Positions 34,031-41,547 of a stretch of 64,000 nt of DNA are shown here, in pieces (within the stretch, counting starts at the first letter, position 1; the number at the start of each line of letters is the position of its first letter). The stretch comes from Pelomonas sp. Root1444 (GTDB taxonomy: Bacteria; Pseudomonadota; Gammaproteobacteria; Burkholderiales; Burkholderiaceae_C). The stretch covers positions 1,340,067-1,404,066 of the forward strand of contig NZ_LMFP01000028.1 in NCBI RefSeq assembly GCF_001426885.1. Reading direction: 5' to 3'. Both the position numbers and the translations under genes were made by a program. A model generated the notes under the pieces. That model ran no database searches. It was not told the origin of the DNA and saw only the letters and a program-made list of their open reading frames with translations.

Positions 34031-35245
34031 ATGAGACTTTCCACCGCCAACCTCTTCGACGCTTCCATCGCCAACCTGCAGCGGCGCCAGAACGCGCTGC
34101 AGGACAACCAGCAGCAGCTCACCTCCGGCAAGCGCATCGCGCTGGCCAGCGACGACCCCACCGGCGCCGCGCGGGCCGAGCGGGCGCTGGCCTCCATCGG
34201 CCGCGTCGAAGCCAACCAGCGCGCGCTGGAAGCCAGCCGCAACAGCATGACGCTGGCCGAATCGGCACTCGGCGACGCCAACGAGCTGCTGCAGCAGGCG
34301 CGCGAAACGATGATCTCGGCCGGCAACGCCAGCTACTCCGACGCCGAGCGCAAGGGCCTGGCCAACAAGCTGCAAGGCCTGCGCGATCAGCTGCTGGCCA
34401 TCGCCAACCGGCCGGACGGCGCCGGTGGCTTCGTCTTCTCCGGCCAGGGCTCGGCCAGCCCGCCGTTCCTGGACCAGGCCGGTGGCGTCGCCTACGTCGG
34501 CGTGGCCGGCAACATCCAGACCGGCAATCTCGACAACTTCCAGCTCACGGTCGACGGCCGCAGCGCCTGGGAAGAGGCTCGCAGCGGCAACGGCACCTTC
34601 GTCACCGAGGCCAATCCCAACGCCATCGACCCGACCCAGCCTTCCAAGGGCTGGATCGATGCCGGCCGCGTGACCAACCCGCCGTTGCTGACCGGCCAGA
34701 ACTACCGCATCGACATCAGCGGCACCGCACCCGCCCAAAGCTACGCGGTCACCAACACCGACACCGGCGCGGGCGTGGCCGGCGGCGCGTTCACGCCGGG
34801 GCAGAGCATCCAGTTCGACGGCATGGCCGTTGGCATCGCCGGCGCGCCGGCGGACGGCGACAACTTCTCCATCGCGCCAGCCAGCAACTCGCTCAAGGTG
34901 TTCGACGTGCTGGACCGCGCCGTCGCCGAGCTGAAGACGCCGCTGCGCAGCGGCGCCCAGATCGCGCAAAGCAACAACGGCCGCCTGCGCGACATCGACG
35001 CCGTGATGGGCAACCTGCAGAACGTGCGCAGCCAGGTCGGCGAGCGGCTGAACAACCTCGACGGCACCGAGGCCCGGCTGGCCGCGCTGAAGCAGTACAG
35101 CACCGAGGAGAAGAGCGCTGCCGAAGACCTCGACATGGTGCAGGCGATCTCGGACTTCCAGAACCAGCAGAGCGGCTACGACACGGCGCTCAAGACCTAC
35201 GCGATGGTTCAGCGCATGTCGCTGTTCCAGTACATCTCGGGTTGA
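34031..35245 (+). CDS. flgL: Flagellar hook-associated protein 3 FlgL
   Basis: A 404-residue flagellin-like junction protein. The N-terminus MRLSTANLFDASIANLQRRQNALQDNQQQLTSGKRIALASDDPTGAARAERAL and the C-terminal helix pair (LDMVQAISDFQNQQSGYDTALKTYAMVQRMSLFQYI) mark FlgL. It joins FlgK to the filament. It is the last gene of flgIJKL, followed by a c-di-GMP-type HDOD protein. Confidence 0.97.
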   Translation: MRLSTANLFDASIANLQRRQNALQDNQQQLTSGKRIALASDDPTGAARAERALASIGRVEANQRALEASRNSMTLAESALGDANELLQQARETMISAGNASYSDAERKGLANKLQGLRDQLLAIANRPDGAGGFVFSGQGSASPPFLDQAGGVAYVGVAGNIQTGNLDNFQLTVDGRSAWEEARSGNGTFVTEANPNAIDPTQPSKGWIDAGRVTNPPLLTGQNYRIDISGTAPAQSYAVTNTDTGAGVAGGAFTPGQSIQFDGMAVGIAGAPADGDNFSIAPASNSLKVFDVLDRAVAELKTPLRSGAQIAQSNNGRLRDIDAVMGNLQNVRSQVGERLNNLDGTEARLAALKQYSTEEKSAAEDLDMVQAISDFQNQQSGYDTALKTYAMVQRMSLFQYISG

Positions 35246-35351
35246 TCGTCTCGCGGCGCGCGCCGGGCGTGCACCTGTCACGATTTGCCGCCCTGGGGGC
35301 CGGGTCGGCGTGGCAGACTGCCGCATTCACCGCCAGCCCCTGCGCCGCGCC

Positions 35352-36533
35352 ATGTCCGACAACATCCCCGCCGCCCTCGACCATGCCCTGCTGCCGGGCA
35401 TCGCCCTCGGCTACGCCCCCGTCATCGACCGCCAGCGCGCCATCGCAGGCACGCGGCTGACGCTGGTGCCGCTGCGGCCGGACGTCAAGGTCGACCATGC
35501 CGAGCTGCTCGCCGCGCTCGGCGCCACCTTCCCGCAGGGCGGGGCCATCATCAGCGCGCAAGGCGAGGCCTTGCTGACCGCACTGCTGGCCCAGCCGCCC
35601 GCCGAGCCCTCGCAGATCGAGGTGCCTGCCTTCATCGCCGCCGACCCCAACCACGCCGCCGCGATCGCCGCGCTCAGGGGCGCGGGCCACACCGGCCTGC
35701 TCAAGGGCCTGCCCAACGAGCCACTGCCGGCCGCGGTCGGCGCCGTCTTCAAGCGGGTGGTGCTGGAGTCGGGCCAGACGGCGCCGGCCGGCATGGAGCC
35801 CGTCTGCGCCGGCATGCGCGGAAGCGACGCCATCGACGCGGCTTTCAAGGCCGGGGCGCACGCCGTCATCGGCTGGCCGATGGACGGCCCCTTCGAGCCC
35901 ACCGGCACCGCCCGGACCGAAATGGCCACCGACCTGCAGGTCATCGTCGAGCTGATGTCGCGCGTCGACGAGGGCGAGGACGTCGAGCGCCTGGAGCAGA
36001 CCCTAAAGCGCGACCCGAGCCTGGCCTTCAAGCTGCTGCGCTACATGAACTCCGCCGCCTTCGGGTTGCCGGTGGAGGTGTCGAGCTTCCGCCACGCCAT
36101 CATGCTGCTGGGCTATGCGCGCCTCAAGCGCTGGCTGGCCCTGTTGCTGACGACGGCCAGCAAGGACCACAGCATGCGCCCCATCATGTATGCCGCGCTG
36201 CGCCGCGGCGTGCTGATGGAGGAGCTGGCCCAGGGCATGAGCGAGCGCGAGCAGCGCGACGAGATGTTCATCTGCGGCCTGTTCTCGCTGCTGGACCACA
36301 TGCTCAAGGCACCGTTCGAGAAGCTGCTGCAGTCCATCCCGGTGCCCGAGCGCGTGCGCCAGGCGCTGGTGGAGCAGAGCGGCCCCTACCGGCCCTACCT
36401 GGAGCTGGTGCAGGCCATCGAGTCCGAGAGCGTGTTCGACTACCGCGAGCGCGCCGAGGCGCTGATGCTCGGCGCCGGCGAGATCAACGCCTGCGTGCTG
36501 CGGGCGCTGCACAAGGCGACCCAGCTCGAATGA
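35352..36533 (+). CDS. HDOD domain protein with degenerate EAL-like N-terminus (YuxH-like)
   Basis: A 393-residue protein. The C-terminal HDOD domain is clear (VIVELMSRVDEGEDVERLEQTLKRDPSLAFKLLRYMNSAAFGLPVEVSSFRHAIMLLGYARLKRWLALLLTT...). The N-terminal about 190 residues have the layout of a degenerate EAL phosphodiesterase (FAPVIDRQRAIAGTRL-like LGYAPVIDRQRAIAG, IPAFIAADPN) without a catalytic ExLxR, suggesting a non-enzymatic c-di-GMP or protein-interaction role. Such proteins tune motility and biofilm. It lies 106 bases after flgL, so it may be under flagellar control. Confidence 0.8.
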   Translation: MSDNIPAALDHALLPGIALGYAPVIDRQRAIAGTRLTLVPLRPDVKVDHAELLAALGATFPQGGAIISAQGEALLTALLAQPPAEPSQIEVPAFIAADPNHAAAIAALRGAGHTGLLKGLPNEPLPAAVGAVFKRVVLESGQTAPAGMEPVCAGMRGSDAIDAAFKAGAHAVIGWPMDGPFEPTGTARTEMATDLQVIVELMSRVDEGEDVERLEQTLKRDPSLAFKLLRYMNSAAFGLPVEVSSFRHAIMLLGYARLKRWLALLLTTASKDHSMRPIMYAALRRGVLMEELAQGMSEREQRDEMFICGLFSLLDHMLKAPFEKLLQSIPVPERVRQALVEQSGPYRPYLELVQAIESESVFDYRERAEALMLGAGEINACVLRALHKATQLE

Positions 36534-36596
36534 GCGGGATGCTGCCCCCGCCATGCCCCTGCGGCCGCGTCCCGTGAGCGCGACGCCGTTGAACTG

Positions 36597-39041
36597 ATGT
36601 TCGGCCCCGCCCACCATCCCCCGGCACTGCTCGACCTCGTCGGCGACCCGGTGCTGACGCTGCGGGCCGACCTGACCGCGCTGCGCGCCAACCCCGCCGC
36701 GCGTGAATGGCTGGGTGGCGACGCGGCCGAGGGCTGGCGCCTGCTGCGCCAGGCCGCCGGCAGCCGGCTGGAGACCTGGCTGCGCGAGGCCGCCCGCGCC
36801 ATCGACGCCGGCCTCATGCCGCCGCTGGCGCCGCCCCTCAAGCTTGCCGACGGGCAGCGCGCGACGCTGCACCTGCTGCGCGAGCGCCCCAACTGGCTGC
36901 TGCATGCGCGCCTCAGCGCGGCCGACCCCGGCGAGCCGCCATTGGCCGAATGGCTGGCGCTGTCGCCGCTGCCGCTGCTGCTGGCCGACGCGGTCGGCGG
37001 CGCGCTGCTGCGCCACAACGCCGCCTTCGACGCCCTCTGCGCCAGCCCGCCGCGGCACCTGAACGACTTGCCCGACCTGCTGCAGGCCTTGCTCGGCTGG
37101 CACCGCGGCGTGCCGCTGCCCGCGCTGATGGCCCAGCGCGCGCAGGACGGGCCGCTGCTCACCGAGGCCGAGTTCGTCGACCCCCAGGGCCGCCAGCGCT
37201 GGCTGCAGGCGCGGCTGCGCCTGTGGCGCCACGACGGCCGCGCCCTGCTGCTGGCCACGCTGGAAGACCAGAGCACGCTGCACGAGCGCGACCTGGCGCA
37301 CCAGCAGCTCGACGCGCTGATGGACACGGCGGCCGTGGGCCTCGCCACCTTCCAGCCCGAGGCCGGCTGGCTCAAGTCCCACCGCAAGGGCTCGCCGTTC
37401 AAGAACGGCGCCAAGCAGCCCGTCAGCTCGCTGCAGGGCATCAACCGCGACATCGTCGAGCCCGCCTCCCTGCCCGAGTTCGAGCGCCTGCAGCGCGCAC
37501 TCAAAAAGGGCGACGCCGTGGAGGTGCGCTACGCGGTGCGCCACCCCGAACTGGGCCGGCGCTGGCTGCTGACGCGCGTCGCGCCGGGGCTGCTCGCGGG
37601 CGGCCGGCGCTCGACCTCGGTCGTCACGCTGGACGTGACGGCGCAAGCCCAGGCCGAGAACGCGCTGCTGCTGCGCGCCGAGAGCGAACGCGCGGTGCTG
37701 GACTCGGTGCTGGTGGGCATCGTCACTGTCGGCCCGGGCGGCATCGAATGGATGAACCGCTCGGCGCGCCGCATGTTTGGCTGCGAGCTGGAGGACGTGC
37801 AGGGCCAGCCCATGGGCGTGCTGGCCCCCGAGGACGACGAGCACGCCTTCCACGCCGAGCCGGGCGCGGAGGTTTTCGAGTGTCGGCTGCGCGGTCGCGA
37901 CGGGCGCGAGTTCTGGGTCATCGGCAACGCGGTGCAGACGCCGCGCGAGGATGGCGCGACCCAGCTGACCTACGCGCTGCTGGACATCGACCGCCGCCGC
38001 CAGGCCGAGGCGCAGAGCCGGCTGGCCCAGGCGTCGCTGGCCCGCATCATCGAAGGCGCACCGCTGGCCATCACGCTGCACGAGGCGCAGAGCCTGCGCA
38101 TCGTCAAGTGCAACCAAGCCGCGGCGACGCTGGCCGGCCGGCCCGAGGCCGCGCTGCTCGGCGGCACGCCGGCCGAACTCTTCGGCGCCGAACAGGGCGC
38201 CAAGGTCGTGGCCGACATGCGCGAGGCGCTGGAGTCCCAGACGGTGGTGCAGCGCGAGTACCAGATGCCCGCCGGCTCGGCCACGCGCGTCTGGGATGCG
38301 CGCCTGCTGCACCTGGCCGCCGGCAACGACACGCCGGAGCTGCTGCTGATGGTGGCCAGCGACGTCACCGAGCAGCGCGCCGCCGAGCAGGCCCGGCTGC
38401 AGGCCGCCATCTCGCAGCGCGAGCTGCTGGTGCGCGAGGTGCACCACCGCATCAAGAACAACCTGCAGGGCGTCGCCGGGCTGCTGCAGCAGATCGCCGC
38501 GCGCCGGCCCGAGGTGGCGCCGGTGCTGAAGGAGGCCGTCGGCCAGGTGCAGGCCATCGCACAGGTGTACGGCCTGCAGGTCGGCGCGACCGGCCCGCTG
38601 GTGCTCAAGCGGGTGTTCGACGCCATCGTCGGCTCCGTGCAGCGCATGCAGGGCCGCGTCATCACGACGGCCACCGAGGGCGGCGCGCTGATGGACGACT
38701 GGTGCCTGCCCGAGGCCGAGGCCATCCCCATCGCGCTGAGCTTGAACGAGCTGCTGGGCAATGCGCTGAAGCACAGTGACGGCGCCCAGGTCCGCTGCCA
38801 GCTCATCTGCGACCCGGCCGGCGTGACCATCGAAATGGTCAACCCGGGCCGCCTGCCCGAGGGCTTCGTGCTGCAGAACGTCAAGAGCGGCGTGTCGGGC
38901 CTGGGCCTGGTGCGCGCGCTGCTGCCGCGGCGCAGCGCCATCCTGAGCCTGGAGCAGGCCGGCGACGACGTGGTTTGCCGCCTGGAATTGATTCCACCCA
39001 GCGTGGTTCACAATCCGGCCACAAAATCAAGTTTTTCCTGA
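36597..39041 (+). CDS. Multi-PAS sensor histidine kinase (HisKA_2 type)
   Basis: An 814-residue kinase with no TM segments seen. It contains several PAS domains (a clear one around LDSVLVGIVTVGPGGIEWMNRSARRMFGCELEDVQG, another around ARIIEGAPLAITLHEAQSLRIVKCNQAAATLAG) and the HisKA_2 block LLVREVHHRIKNNLQGVAGLLQQIAARRPE, with the phospho-accepting histidine in EVHHRIKNNL. The ATPase domain follows (LSLNELLGNALKHSDGAQVRC). HisKA_2 kinases typically pair with ANTAR response regulators, and such a gene lies eight bases downstream, so this is a cytosolic PAS-sensing kinase for that regulator. Confidence 0.9.
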   Translation: MFGPAHHPPALLDLVGDPVLTLRADLTALRANPAAREWLGGDAAEGWRLLRQAAGSRLETWLREAARAIDAGLMPPLAPPLKLADGQRATLHLLRERPNWLLHARLSAADPGEPPLAEWLALSPLPLLLADAVGGALLRHNAAFDALCASPPRHLNDLPDLLQALLGWHRGVPLPALMAQRAQDGPLLTEAEFVDPQGRQRWLQARLRLWRHDGRALLLATLEDQSTLHERDLAHQQLDALMDTAAVGLATFQPEAGWLKSHRKGSPFKNGAKQPVSSLQGINRDIVEPASLPEFERLQRALKKGDAVEVRYAVRHPELGRRWLLTRVAPGLLAGGRRSTSVVTLDVTAQAQAENALLLRAESERAVLDSVLVGIVTVGPGGIEWMNRSARRMFGCELEDVQGQPMGVLAPEDDEHAFHAEPGAEVFECRLRGRDGREFWVIGNAVQTPREDGATQLTYALLDIDRRRQAEAQSRLAQASLARIIEGAPLAITLHEAQSLRIVKCNQAAATLAGRPEAALLGGTPAELFGAEQGAKVVADMREALESQTVVQREYQMPAGSATRVWDARLLHLAAGNDTPELLLMVASDVTEQRAAEQARLQAAISQRELLVREVHHRIKNNLQGVAGLLQQIAARRPEVAPVLKEAVGQVQAIAQVYGLQVGATGPLVLKRVFDAIVGSVQRMQGRVITTATEGGALMDDWCLPEAEAIPIALSLNELLGNALKHSDGAQVRCQLICDPAGVTIEMVNPGRLPEGFVLQNVKSGVSGLGLVRALLPRRSAILSLEQAGDDVVCRLELIPPSVVHNPATKSSFS

Positions 39042-39048
39042 GGGGCAC

Positions 39049-39651
39049 GTGAGCAAGGGCAAGATCCTGGTCGTCGATGACGACCGACTGGTGCTGGCGA
39101 CGCTGAGCTACGGGCTCACGCAAGCGGGTTTCGAGGTCATCGACGCCGACAACGGCGACGACGCCATCCTGCTCGCCCGCGAGCACCGCCCCGAGCTCGC
39201 CCTGCTCGACATCCGCATGGAAGGCCTGACCGGCTTCGACGTGGCCGCCTACCTGCGCGAATACCTGCAGACGCCGTTCATGTTCCTGTCCGCCTTCACC
39301 GACGAGGCGACCGTCGCCAAGGTCAAGGAACTCGGCGCGGTGGCCTATCTCGTGAAGCCGCTGGACATCTCGCAGATCGTGCCGGCCGTCGAGGCCGCCT
39401 TCGCCCGCTCCGCCCCGCCGGCCGCGACGCCCGCGCCCGCTGCGCCGGTGGCCCCGCCCTCCGAGTTGCCCGCCCAGCTCGACCCGACGGCGCTGGCCGT
39501 GGGCGTGCTGATGCACCGCTACTCGCTGCCGCGCGACGAGGCGCTGGCGCGCCTGATGGGCATGGCCTCGGCCGACGGCCACAGCCTGCCGGAACAGGCA
39601 CGGCGCATCGTGGACGCCGTGGAACTGCTGGCTCGGCCGGGGACGAGGTAG
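39049..39651 (+). CDS. ANTAR-domain response regulator (RNA-binding antiterminator)
   Basis: A 200-residue regulator from a GTG start. The receiver domain shows the acidic pocket D10-D-D12, the phospho-acceptor D54 in LLDIRM and K103 in YLVKP. After a proline/alanine linker comes an ANTAR domain (LDPTALAVGVLMHRYSLPRDEALARLMGMASADGHSLPEQARRIVDAVE). ANTAR proteins bind paired hexaloop RNA hairpins and prevent termination, as in AmiR, NasR and EutV. It is probably phosphorylated by the kinase just upstream. No target hairpin was identified nearby. Confidence 0.9.
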   Translation: MSKGKILVVDDDRLVLATLSYGLTQAGFEVIDADNGDDAILLAREHRPELALLDIRMEGLTGFDVAAYLREYLQTPFMFLSAFTDEATVAKVKELGAVAYLVKPLDISQIVPAVEAAFARSAPPAATPAPAAPVAPPSELPAQLDPTALAVGVLMHRYSLPRDEALARLMGMASADGHSLPEQARRIVDAVELLARPGTR

Positions 39652-39704
39652 GCCCTCGTCCAGTTGCGCCGCGCTGAACGCGGGCGGCCCAGCGCTCGGC
39701 CCGC

Positions 39705-41045
39705 TCAATTCAGAGTGAAGTAAAAGCGGGCGCCCTCGCCCACCTCCGACTCGGCCCAGATGTCGCCACCGTGGCGCCGGATGATGCGCCGCACCAGCGC
39801 CAGGCCGACGCCGGTGCCCTGGAAGTCGCTGACACTGTGCAGGCGCTGGAAGACGCCGAACAGGCGCTCGGCAAAGCGCATGTCGAAGCCGGCGCCGTTG
39901 TCCGACACGACGAAGGCCCGCCGGCCGTCCTGCTCGACACAACCGAAGCGGATCTCAGTGCGGTCGGCCTTGGCGCTGTACTTCCAGGCGTTGCCCAGCA
40001 GGTTCTCCAGCACCATGCGCAGCAGCGTGGGGTCGCCCTGCACCATCAGGTCGGGCTCGATCTCCAGCACCAGCTCGCGCTGCGGCGCCGAGCGACGCAG
40101 CTCCTCCATCACATAGCCGGCCTGCTGCGACAAGTTGACCGGCTGGCGCGCCAGCGGCCGCGTGGACAGCTGGCTCAGCGACAGCAGCGCGTCGATCATG
40201 CTGTTCATGCGCGCCGCGGCGCTCATGACGCGGTCCAGGTGGTCGTTGCCGACACGATCGAGCCGCCCGCCGTAATCCTCCTTCAGGATGCGCGCAAAGC
40301 CCTCGACGACACGCAGTGGCGCGCGCAAGTCGTGGGACACCGTGTAGCTGAAGGATTCATGCTCGGCAGCGAGATCAGGCTGCGCCGGCGGGGGCGCTGC
40401 GGGGGCCACCGCGCCTTCATCGGGCCGCGCCGTGCCGACGTAGCCGGCGAAGTGGCCGTGCGAGTCGATGCAGGGCAGGCCGCGCAGCCGCCAACTGGCC
40501 TCGCCGTCGGCGGCGGCCATCCGCATGTCCGCAAAAGGCTGGTGGGCCAGCACGCGCTCACGCAGTTCGGCCGCTTGCGCGGCCGGCGAGAAGCGCTCCC
40601 ACAGCAGCTGTGTGCTGGCACCTGCGCCCACCCAGCTGGACGACGGCGCGCCCTGCGGCGCCTGCCAGCGCACCAGGCGGTGATGGGCGTCGGTGGCCCA
40701 TTGCCAATCACGTTGCAGCTGGGCCTGCATCAGCAGTTGCTGGCGCGCCTCGCGCAAGGGTTCGGCCAGGCGCTGGCGCGTCAGGCGCACGCCAGCGTGC
40801 CAGCCGAGCGCTGCGGCGACGAGCACCATGACTCCGGTGAAGAATGCCGTCAGCACCAGCGCCGCATGCACCAGGCCAACCTCGCCGCCCCAGACCCGCA
40901 TCAGGGCCAGCACGACCAGTGCGCCGAGCAGCAGCATCAGCAGCCCCACCCCTGCCAGACCCAGCACCAGCAGCCGCATCGGCAGTCGCCGCTCCAGGCG
41001 GCGCGATGGCGCGCTCTCGTCGCTGAGGCTGTTCATGCTGGGCAT
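39705..41045 (-). CDS. Membrane histidine kinase (HisKA/HATPase, phytochrome-kinase-like)
   Basis: A 446-residue kinase. Two TM segments lie in residues 24-85 (LLVLGLAGVGLLMLLLGALVVLALM and LVHAALVLTAFFTGVMVLVAAAL). Then come a coiled-coil/PAS-like region and the HisKA block FSYTVSHDLRAPLRVVEGFARILKEDYGGRLD with the phospho-histidine in SHDLRAPL. The ATPase boxes are NLLGNAWKYSAK, DNGAGFDM, LFGVFQRLH and GTGVGLALVRRIIRRHGGDIWAES. It lacks a receiver domain, so the divergent Hpt protein and the REC-containing gene are plausible partners. The start may be three codons further in. Confidence 0.88.
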   Translation of the reverse strand: MPSMNSLSDESAPSRRLERRLPMRLLVLGLAGVGLLMLLLGALVVLALMRVWGGEVGLVHAALVLTAFFTGVMVLVAAALGWHAGVRLTRQRLAEPLREARQQLLMQAQLQRDWQWATDAHHRLVRWQAPQGAPSSSWVGAGASTQLLWERFSPAAQAAELRERVLAHQPFADMRMAAADGEASWRLRGLPCIDSHGHFAGYVGTARPDEGAVAPAAPPPAQPDLAAEHESFSYTVSHDLRAPLRVVEGFARILKEDYGGRLDRVGNDHLDRVMSAAARMNSMIDALLSLSQLSTRPLARQPVNLSQQAGYVMEELRRSAPQRELVLEIEPDLMVQGDPTLLRMVLENLLGNAWKYSAKADRTEIRFGCVEQDGRRAFVVSDNGAGFDMRFAERLFGVFQRLHSVSDFQGTGVGLALVRRIIRRHGGDIWAESEVGEGARFYFTLN

Positions 41046-41178
41046 TGTAGGCAGCGGTTTTGCCGGCCTGGTGCATATGCACCATCGTGCGGACAGCGCC
41101 GGATCTGTGCATTTGTTCGCGCTAGCACACCCACCCAGCCGGGATACATTTGCACAGATGCCGCGTGCCTAGCCACCC
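41046..41178. promoter_or_regulatory. Divergent promoter region with TGCA-centred palindromes
   Basis: This 133-base region separates the membrane kinase from the Hpt gene. It contains the 16-base perfect palindrome TGGTGCATATGCACCA (41069-41084) and a 9-base inverted pair ATCTGTGCA (41103-41111) / TGCACAGAT (41151-41159). All share a GTGCA/TGCAC core, as if one dimeric regulator bound several sites. Confidence 0.5.
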
Positions 41179-41547
41179 ATGACCGCCCCCTCCCCCGCAG
41201 CCCTGCTCGACCCCGAGGCGATACGTCGCCTGCGCGAGCTCGACCCGAGCGGCGGCAACAAGCTGCTGGAGCGTGTCGTCGCTGCCTTTTCCAACTCACT
41301 GGACCGTTTGCTGCCTGACCTGGCGCAGGCCCGTGAAACCGACCCACCGGACTTCACCGTGATACGCCATGTCACCCACACGCTGAAGTCATCGTCCGCC
41401 AGCCTCGGCGCGACAGCCCTGTCGGCCCGTTGCGGCGACATCGAGACGCTGGCCCGCGAGGGCCGTGACGAAGGACTTTCGGCGCAGTTGGACGCTATGC
41501 TCCAAGACATCCAACAGGTACGCGCGGCACTCGCCGCGCTGCTGTGA
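41179..41547 (+). CDS. Hpt domain phosphotransfer protein
   Basis: A 122-residue stand-alone histidine phosphotransfer domain. The site is H67 in VIRHVTHTLKSSSASLGATAL (xxHxLKxxxxxxG), within a four-helix bundle. It should carry phosphate from a kinase to a receiver domain. Its stop overlaps the GTG start of the REC-GGDEF-EAL gene (GTGA), linking the two in one relay; the divergent kinase is the nearest possible source. Confidence 0.88.
   Translation: MTAPSPAALLDPEAIRRLRELDPSGGNKLLERVVAAFSNSLDRLLPDLAQARETDPPDFTVIRHVTHTLKSSSASLGATALSARCGDIETLAREGRDEGLSAQLDAMLQDIQQVRAALAALL

Noticed and set aside
36003..39011. Long leftward open frame of about 1000 codons opposite the PAS kinase
   Set aside because: It is a codon-bias shadow: composition is dominated by Q, R, H, G and A, no domain is visible, and the rightward kinase and HDOD genes explain the DNA completely.
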